Assembly: GCA_902767065.1 (NCBI GenBank)
Contig: CACXFW010000034.1
Coordinates: 1-5,613 of the forward strand
Direction of reading: 5' to 3'
DNA from: an uncultured Lachnospiraceae bacterium
GTDB taxonomy: Bacteria > Bacillota > Clostridia > Lachnospirales > Lachnospiraceae
DNA length: 5,613 bases
In this document: piece by piece, positions 1 through 3,895 of the stretch
How the letters are laid out: each line of letters begins with the position of its first letter
Position numbering within the stretch: the stretch's first letter is position 1
Notes under the pieces: generated by a model
The model's database searches: none
What the model was told of the DNA's origin: nothing
The model's input: the letters and a program-made list of their open reading frames with translations, nothing else
Position numbers and translations under genes: made by a program

Positions 1-19
1 CTGAATAATTACACATTTT

Positions 20-32
20 CTACAATTTGTAG
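20..32. promoter_or_regulatory. Perfect palindrome over the leftward promoter start (operator candidate)
   Basis: CTACAA-T-TTGTAG is a 13-bp perfect inverted repeat with a single central base. It overlaps the end of the predicted leftward -10 box (31-36) and the expected start site, a common position for a repressor operator. It is flanked by direct copies of GAATAATT at 3-10 and 37-44. A half-site-like TTGTAG recurs at 266-271. The binding protein is unknown. Confidence 0.35.
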
Positions 33-59
33 GATAGAATAATTGCGATTCTTTGTCAA
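31..59 (-). promoter_or_regulatory. Leftward sigma-A-like promoter (TTGACA-17-TATCCT)
   Basis: Read on the - strand, bases 59-54 give a perfect TTGACA -35 box. After exactly 17 bases, 36-31 give TATCCT, which matches four of six positions of TATAAT. Transcription would start near base 24 and leave the window at its left edge, so the gene served is not visible. A regulator or another part of the same locus would be typical, but this is a guess. The A+T-rich surroundings make chance matches more likely, which limits confidence. Confidence 0.45.
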
Positions 60-242
60 CTGAAATGGCAAATAATGGCAAGCGTCCGACCTGCAAAGCC
101 AAAAAAAGACGGGGCAGGAATTCATGATATGGGAAATATGCACAAAAACATATGAATAATATCGTGCAATATATACAAAATGATCCCGGACAGAAAAATA
201 AGACAGCAAGAAATAGGAATTATTAAGCAACAATTCGAATGC

Positions 243-260
243 CAGAAATAGCTGTTTCTG
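243..260. promoter_or_regulatory. 18-bp inverted repeat, operator candidate 1
   Basis: CAGAAATAGCTGTTTCTG pairs with itself at 16 of 18 positions; only bases 249 and 254 fail. It has the form GAAA-N6-TTTC and is centred at 251.5, about 110 bp before the binding-protein start codon. The left arm AGAAATAG (244-251) also occurs at 209-216, followed by a poorly matching right arm, so a third degenerate site may exist. Dyads of this kind are typical of dimeric repressors such as LacI-family sugar regulators, but it does not match the CcpA cre consensus well. Confidence 0.4.
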
Positions 261-275
261 ATAGATTGTAGATAA

Positions 276-291
276 CGAAAACACGGTTTCG
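276..291. promoter_or_regulatory. 16-bp inverted repeat, operator candidate 2
   Basis: Seven bases at 276-282 (CGAAAAC) and seven at 285-291 (GGTTTCG) form a dyad with one mismatched pair (281/286) and two central bases. It shares the GAAA-N6-TTTC form of the repeat at 243-260. The two centres are 32 bp apart, close to three helical turns, so two dimers would sit on the same DNA face. As RNA it could also form a small 5-bp hairpin. Confidence 0.35.
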
Positions 292-311
292 CAGATGGCG
301 TACAGCCAGAC

Positions 312-347
312 AGTTTTCAACCAAGTGTTCAGTAGTTTTCAGTCAAG
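312..347 (+). repeat. Imperfect 14-bp direct repeat at 22-bp pitch before the ribosome site
   Basis: AGTTTTCAACCAAG (312-325) and AGTTTTCAGTCAAG (334-347) agree at 12 of 14 positions. Their starts are 22 bp apart, about two helical turns, and the second copy ends one base before the AAGGAGG ribosome site. Direct repeats at this pitch suit AraC-type or response-regulator binding if the promoter lies nearby. Being next to the ribosome site they could instead act in the mRNA leader. No function can be assigned from sequence alone. Confidence 0.35.
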
Positions 348-360
348 CAAGGAGGATGTT

Positions 361-1650
361 ATGAAGAGAAAAGTATTATCTGTTGTGCTGTCCCTTTCCA
401 TGGCAACTGGCCTGATGGCATCGGTTCCGATGACAGCAGCCGCGGATGAGGGTGTGCAGGAGATCACCTGGATGTTCTGGGATGATCTGGAAGCATCCGA
501 GGATCCGATCACGCAGGGCTTCGCGGCAAATATCGAGCGCTTCAATGAAGACTTTGACGGTGTGTATCATGTCACTCCGATCACCACGACGCTGGAAGAG
601 TATTACACACAGCTGAATGCGCTGGTCGCCGCGGATGAGACGCCTGACGTATTCATCGTCAGCCCGGGTCCGAACCTGACCGACTATGTGGCTCCCGGCG
701 TTGCCGCTCCGCTTGATGAGTATCTGGAGGCTGACGGCTGGAAGGATACATTCTCCAGCGACGCGGTCTTCACACAGCAGACCTATGACGGCGAGATCTA
801 TGCGGTACCGCTGAATATCGCGGCTGCCTGCTGCTACTACAACAGGGACATCTTCGAGGAAGCCGGCGTGGAAGTTCCGACCACCTATGAAGAACTCCTT
901 GATGCCTGCCAGAAGATCCAGGATGCAGGATACACCCCGATCACGATCAGCGCCGGTACCGCATGGTGCCTGTCGATGCTGGCCGGATATCTGTGCGACA
1001 GACAGGGCGTAGACCTTGACGCGATCAACTCGGGCGAAGAGAGCTGGGTACAGGATAAGACGATCGCAGCCGGCGAGAAGCTCCTTGAGCTCTCCCAGTA
1101 CTTCCAGGAGACTGCTGCAGGCGATTCCAACGATGACGCGACAATGGCGTTTGCAATGGGCGATGCGGCGATCCTGATCCAGGGTTCCTGGGCGATCGGT
1201 CAGATGAATGCTTACAACCCTGACATCGAAGAGATCTGCGGCGTGTTCCAGTTCCCGGCAATCGAGGACGGCAACGATCCGAACAGAACCATCGCGAAGT
1301 CTGATTCTCTGGCGATGAGCGCTTCTACTGAGTGCCCGGAGGCCTGCATCGAGCTGATGAAGTACTTCACCGATGATGAAGCTCAGAAGTATACCGCGGA
1401 AGTCGGCGGAAAGATCCCGGTTACCGATGTTGAGTTTGACCTGAGCGTGGCTCCTGCTCAGCTGGCGGACGTGATGGATGTATTCTCGAACGCGACCGGA
1501 ACCTTCGGTTTCTACAATGAATCCCTGGTCTCCTCCGATGCGGGTGCTGAGTTCGACAACGAGATGGTTGCGATCTTCCAGCAGGAGAAGACTCCGGAAG
1601 AAGCATTCCAGGCTGTGGAAGACTGGTATGCGGAGGAAGGCTACAGATAA
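361..1650 (+). CDS. Extracellular sugar-binding protein of a CUT1 ABC transporter (family 1 solute-binding protein)
   Basis: This 429-residue protein would capture a sugar or oligosaccharide outside the cell and deliver it to the permeases encoded downstream. The ATG at 361 is chosen because AAGGAGG (349-355) sits 5 bases before it; an in-frame ATG at 295 would put extra residues in front of the signal peptide. Residues 1-28 form a Sec signal: a basic start (MKRK), a hydrophobic core, then AAA before Asp29. CUT1-like motifs are visible: a tryptophan-rich start (TWMFWDD, about 35-41), YAVPLN (147-152), YYNRDIFEEAG (159-169) and GDAAILIQGSWAIG (267-280). Length is typical of the family. Oddly, there is no lipobox cysteine, which Gram-positive binding proteins normally use for anchoring, and the mature protein has eight cysteines including the adjacent pair 157-158. 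The ligand cannot be read from the sequence; the neighbouring GH3 enzyme suggests a beta-linked oligosaccharide. Confidence 0.93.
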   Translation: MKRKVLSVVLSLSMATGLMASVPMTAAADEGVQEITWMFWDDLEASEDPITQGFAANIERFNEDFDGVYHVTPITTTLEEYYTQLNALVAADETPDVFIVSPGPNLTDYVAPGVAAPLDEYLEADGWKDTFSSDAVFTQQTYDGEIYAVPLNIAAACCYYNRDIFEEAGVEVPTTYEELLDACQKIQDAGYTPITISAGTAWCLSMLAGYLCDRQGVDLDAINSGEESWVQDKTIAAGEKLLELSQYFQETAAGDSNDDATMAFAMGDAAILIQGSWAIGQMNAYNPDIEEICGVFQFPAIEDGNDPNRTIAKSDSLAMSASTECPEACIELMKYFTDDEAQKYTAEVGGKIPVTDVEFDLSVAPAQLADVMDVFSNATGTFGFYNESLVSSDAGAEFDNEMVAIFQQEKTPEEAFQAVEDWYAEEGYR

Positions 1651-1693
1651 GTCTGAGCCTGACACAGAGAAGACTGTAAGATAGTCCAAAGGT

Positions 1694-1722
1694 GGGGCTG
1701 CCTTCGGGCAGTCCCTCTTTCT
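1694..1722 (+). terminator. UUCG-capped hairpin after the binding-protein gene (leaky terminator or 3' stabiliser)
   Basis: GGGGCTGCC (1694-1702) pairs with GGCAGTCCC (1707-1715) over 9 bp with one G-U pair. The loop is TTCG closed by C-G, the very stable cUUCGg tetraloop. The tail TCTTTCT is only weakly U-rich, so a partial terminator or an RNA-end protector is more likely than a full stop. It begins 43 bases after the stop codon. In sugar ABC operons such an element commonly lowers permease expression relative to the binding protein; that role is inferred here. Confidence 0.65.
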
Positions 1723-1734
1723 ACCCCAAAACCC

Positions 1735-1819
1735 TTAAGCCTGGATGGGCAGAGCCTTCTGTCTTTGCAGGAAGCGGGTAAGAAGCAATACGGTATCTCT
1801 GCCCCGCGGGCAGGCTTGA
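1735..1819 (+). other. Nested inverted-repeat structure in the binding-protein/permease gap
   Basis: Two coaxial helices can form. The outer pairs 1735-1743 (TTAAGCCTG) with 1811-1819 (CAGGCTTGA), 9 pairs including one G-U. The inner pairs 1747-1754 (GGGCAGAG) with 1797-1804 (CTCTGCCC), 8 perfect pairs. Inside, CTTCT (1756-1760) can pair with AGAAG (1781-1785). A competing local hairpin, CTGCCC (1799-1804) with GGGCAG (1808-1813), excludes both main helices. I do not recognise a known riboswitch or RNA family. It may be a regulatory or stabilising mRNA element, or a dispersed intergenic repeat; no open frame with a ribosome site lies here. Confidence 0.4.
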
Positions 1820-1823
1820 ATGT

Positions 1824-1847
1824 CCGGAATGAAAGGGAGGGTTCCGG
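1824..1847 (+). other. Hairpin upstream of the first permease gene
   Basis: CCGGAA (1824-1829) and TTCCGG (1842-1847) are perfect complements around a 12-base purine-rich loop containing GGGAGGG. No U-run follows, so it is not a terminator. It lies 55 bases before the permease start and may add to the folded leader of the permease message. A six-base stem can arise by chance, so this is a weak call. Confidence 0.3.
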
Positions 1848-1902
1848 GGTACCAGAACTTCAGCGGAATTGATTTGGGCAAGTTTCATGGAGAGAGAGAG
1901 TT

Positions 1903-2802
1903 ATGGATAAACTGCTAAGAGATAAGAAAGCGATCATCCTGTTCGTCGCACCGGCGCTGATCCTGTTCACATTGGTGCTTTTCATTCCGATTGGCACTTC
2001 CTTCTACTATGCGCTTTGTGACTATGACAAAAAAACGATGACCTACAATTTCATCGGTTTTGGAAATTTTGTCAAGCTGGCAAAAGATCCGACAATGTTC
2101 ATCGCGTTTAAGAACTCGATGTTCTTTCTGGTCTTCTCCTGCGTCTCCCAGCTGGTTTTCGGCCTGCTGTTCGCGGCGCTTCTGACGAACATCACAAAGG
2201 GAAGAAACCTGTTCAAGAATGTCATCTATCTGCCTTGCGTTCTGTCTTCCGCAGCCCTTGGTCTTCTTTGGGCGTTCCTGTTCCACGCAAAGGTCGGCAT
2301 CAACAATATTCTTGGCGCAATGGGGCTTCCGCAGCCGGCCTGGCTGTATTCCACATCAGGCTTCATCACGCTTCCCATGTGGGTTATCGCTTTTGTGGCT
2401 CTGTGGCAGTATGTCGGCCAGTCCATGATGCTCTATATGGCACAGATCTCAGGCATCAACAAGTCTTTATATGAGGCATCTTATATTGACGGCGCCACCA
2501 AGACACAGGCATTCCGCTACATCACGCTGCCGCTGGTCAAGCCGATGATCGGAACGGCCATGAGCCTGAACGCGATCGGTTCCCTGAAATTCTTCGATCT
2601 GATCTATTCCATGCTGGGGGACAAGACAGAGAACCTGAAGATGGACGTTCTGGCAACCTACCTGTACCGTACCGGTTTCTCCAGCAAGGGCGGAAACCAT
2701 TACGGCAGGGCAAGCGCGATCGGCGTGATTCTGGTTGCTCTGTGCCTGATCGCGACAGGCATCATCAACAAGCTGTTCAAGTCAGAGAACTACGAGATGT
2801 AA
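1903..2802 (+). CDS. Sugar ABC transporter permease, MalF/UgpA type
   Basis: This 299-residue integral membrane protein is one half of the CUT1 transport channel. Six hydrophobic segments can be seen, at roughly 10-37, 72-95, 106-127, 155-178, 207-232 and 270-290. The cytoplasmic EAA loop that contacts the ATPase is well preserved: E191-A-S, D196-G-A198, then I207-x-L-P210. The long outward-facing domain of enterobacterial MalF is absent, as usual in Firmicutes. The ATG at 1903 follows a purine-rich GGAGAG (1889-1894) at 8 bases, weaker than the site of the binding-protein gene. The gene comes 252 bp after the binding-protein stop, past a stable hairpin and a structured region, and 13 bp before its partner permease. 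Lower expression than the binding protein is therefore likely. Family assignment is secure; the substrate is not shown. Confidence 0.93.
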   Translation: MDKLLRDKKAIILFVAPALILFTLVLFIPIGTSFYYALCDYDKKTMTYNFIGFGNFVKLAKDPTMFIAFKNSMFFLVFSCVSQLVFGLLFAALLTNITKGRNLFKNVIYLPCVLSSAALGLLWAFLFHAKVGINNILGAMGLPQPAWLYSTSGFITLPMWVIAFVALWQYVGQSMMLYMAQISGINKSLYEASYIDGATKTQAFRYITLPLVKPMIGTAMSLNAIGSLKFFDLIYSMLGDKTENLKMDVLATYLYRTGFSSKGGNHYGRASAIGVILVALCLIATGIINKLFKSENYEM

Positions 2803-2815
2803 GGGGGACAGAAGG

Positions 2816-3655
2816 ATGAAAATGAATAAACAGCCAGTCAGAGTCTCAACTGTTCTGATCTATGTGTTCTTCTGCCTTATGATGGTGCTCTACCTTGCGC
2901 CTCTTGTGTGGATTGCTCTGACATCCGTCAAGGACAGGGCGGAGATCTACAAGTCTCCCTTCGGATGGCCGTCGGCTTTCCACTGGGAAAACTATGCAGC
3001 GGCGTGGACAGGCGGAAAGCTTGGCATCGCAATGCTGAATTCCCTGTTTGTCTGTGTGGTTACGCTGATTCTGACGATTCTCATCGGATCCATGGCGGCA
3101 TTTGCGATCGCCAGGCTGAAATGGAAGCTGTCCGGGGCGGCGATGGTATACATCCTGATCGGCATGATGATTCCCGTGCACTGCGTCCTGATCCCGCTGT
3201 TCGTGCGTTTCGCGAAGATCGGCCTGAGCAATAACCTGTGGGGCCTGATTTTGCCCTACCTGACGTTCTCGCTGCCAACCTGCGTGTTCATCATGTCAGG
3301 GTTCTTCCGAAGTATACCGAACGAGCTTCTGGAGTCGGCCTGTATGGATGGCTGCACGATTTACCAGATTTTCTTCAAGATCTGCTTCCCGCTTGCGAGA
3401 ACCGGACTCTTTGTTACCGGCCTGATGACCTTCATCGGAAACTGGAATGAACTGCTGCTGGCATTGGTCTTTGTTTCAGATGCGAATAAAAAGACCCTGC
3501 CGGTTGCCCTGACGAAGTTTGTTACGCCCTACCAGACGAACTATGACAAAATGTTCCCGGCAATCATGATTGCGATTATCCCGACGATCATCGTCTACTG
3601 CCTGTTCAGCAACCAGATCGTCGACGGTCTGACAACAGGCGCGGTTAAGGGGTAA
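2816..3655 (+). CDS. Sugar ABC transporter permease, MalG/UgpE type
   Basis: This 279-residue protein is the second permease half. Hydrophobic segments lie at roughly 12-36, 73-98, 106-130, 138-160, 192-215 and 248-268. The EAA loop reads E173-S-A, D178-G-C180, then I189-x-F-P192, so the usual Ala after DG is Cys and the usual Leu before Pro is Phe; both are mild changes. The protein ends in GLTTGAVKG, the normal end of this family. Two starts are possible: ATG 2816 with AGGGGG (2802-2807) 8 bases upstream, or ATG 2822 with AGAAGG (2810-2815) 6 bases upstream; they differ by only two residues. The 13-bp gap to the previous permease implies translation from one message. No ATPase gene follows, which in Firmicutes CUT1 systems usually means a shared MsmX-type ATPase from another locus. 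Confidence 0.93.
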   Translation: MKMNKQPVRVSTVLIYVFFCLMMVLYLAPLVWIALTSVKDRAEIYKSPFGWPSAFHWENYAAAWTGGKLGIAMLNSLFVCVVTLILTILIGSMAAFAIARLKWKLSGAAMVYILIGMMIPVHCVLIPLFVRFAKIGLSNNLWGLILPYLTFSLPTCVFIMSGFFRSIPNELLESACMDGCTIYQIFFKICFPLARTGLFVTGLMTFIGNWNELLLALVFVSDANKKTLPVALTKFVTPYQTNYDKMFPAIMIAIIPTIIVYCLFSNQIVDGLTTGAVKG

Positions 3656-3697
3656 GTTCCTGTTTCAGGCGGAACTGATTTCCAGTATCAGACGTCA

Positions 3698-3831
3698 GAA
3701 TTTGTACCTGTATGGCTGTCATGTCCAGGCAAGGATTTGGTATTTGCGCCTGTATGGCTGTCATGTGGAGCCAGAAGGATATCAGTATTTCCGCCTGTAA
3801 GACTGTCATTTACAGGCAGAAGGATTCAGTA
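3698..3831 (+). repeat. Tandem array of about 45-bp imperfect repeats between permease and GH3 genes
   Basis: Three clear copies of a 27-bp core lie at 3698-3724, 3740-3766 and 3785-3811. The 18 bases CCTGTATGGCTGTCATGT are identical in copies 1 and 2 (3707-3724, 3749-3766); copy 3 reads CCTGTAAGACTGTCATTT (3794-3811). Spacing is 42 then 45 bp. The linkers are also related: CAGAAGGAT at 3772-3780 and 3817-3825, CAAGGAT at 3730-3736. Degenerate flanking copies seem present at about 3659-3691 and from 3848 (CCGTAAAAGTGTCAT). Copy 3 forms an 8-bp hairpin (3793-3800 with 3810-3817); copy 1 keeps only four of these pairs. The rest of the 3656-3895 gap shows a small 5-bp hairpin (3675-3679 with 3687-3691) and no convincing terminator or promoter. 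Confidence 0.75.
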
Positions 3832-3895
3832 TCCGGGACGGGAGATTCCGTAAAAGTGTCATAGCGGCTGCAGACCAGGAACAGAGGTGTGTAAT

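Larger units (their letters stand above)
1..360. other. A+T-rich intergenic/regulatory region upstream of the transporter operon
   Basis: No convincing gene lies here. The stretch is clearly richer in A and T than the coding DNA that follows. It holds a leftward promoter with an overlapping palindrome (20-59), two GAAA-N6-TTTC inverted repeats (243-260 and 276-291), a direct repeat (312-325 and 334-347) and the ribosome site of the first gene (AAGGAGG, 349-355). I looked for a rightward sigma-A promoter and found no TTGACA-like box correctly spaced from a TATAAT-like box. The operon promoter may therefore be weak and activator-dependent, or use another sigma factor. The layout of a leftward promoter on one side and an operon on the other suggests a divergent control region. 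Confidence 0.6.

Noticed and set aside
53..81. Rightward promoter based on TTGTCA at 53-58
   Set aside because: No TATAAT-like box occurs 16-18 bp downstream; AATAAT at 71-76 is only 12 bp away. The same bases fit a leftward promoter much better.
9..320. 103-codon open frame on the - strand in the upstream region
   Set aside because: It needs a TTG start, has no clear ribosome site, has a composition expected from A+T-rich DNA, and runs across the predicted promoter and palindromes.
295..360. Longer N-terminus for the binding protein starting at ATG 295
   Set aside because: It would put 22 residues ahead of a normal signal peptide, while AAGGAGG is placed ideally for ATG 361.
376..1689. 437-codon - strand open frame opposite the binding-protein gene
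   Set aside because: It is a shadow of the real gene: no recognisable domain, arginine-rich low-quality translation, and no start signals.
1745..1819. Small + strand frame of 24 codons in the binding-protein/permease gap
   Set aside because: No ribosome site precedes the ATG, and the bases are better explained by the nested helices. A second 29-codon frame from 1829 fails for the same reason.
3645..3809. 54-codon - strand frame through the repeat array, with repeated MTAIQ
   Set aside because: It has an ATG but no ribosome site, starts directly after a TAA and overlaps the end of the permease gene. It most likely reflects a stop-poor repeat.
3698..3831. CRISPR array
   Set aside because: The repeats differ from each other, the intervals between cores are related sequence instead of unique spacers, and no cas gene is in view.
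3656..3895. Terminator between the second permease and the GH3 gene
   Set aside because: Hairpins exist (for example 3793-3817), but none is followed by a U-run, so read-through into the GH3 gene is the simpler assumption.
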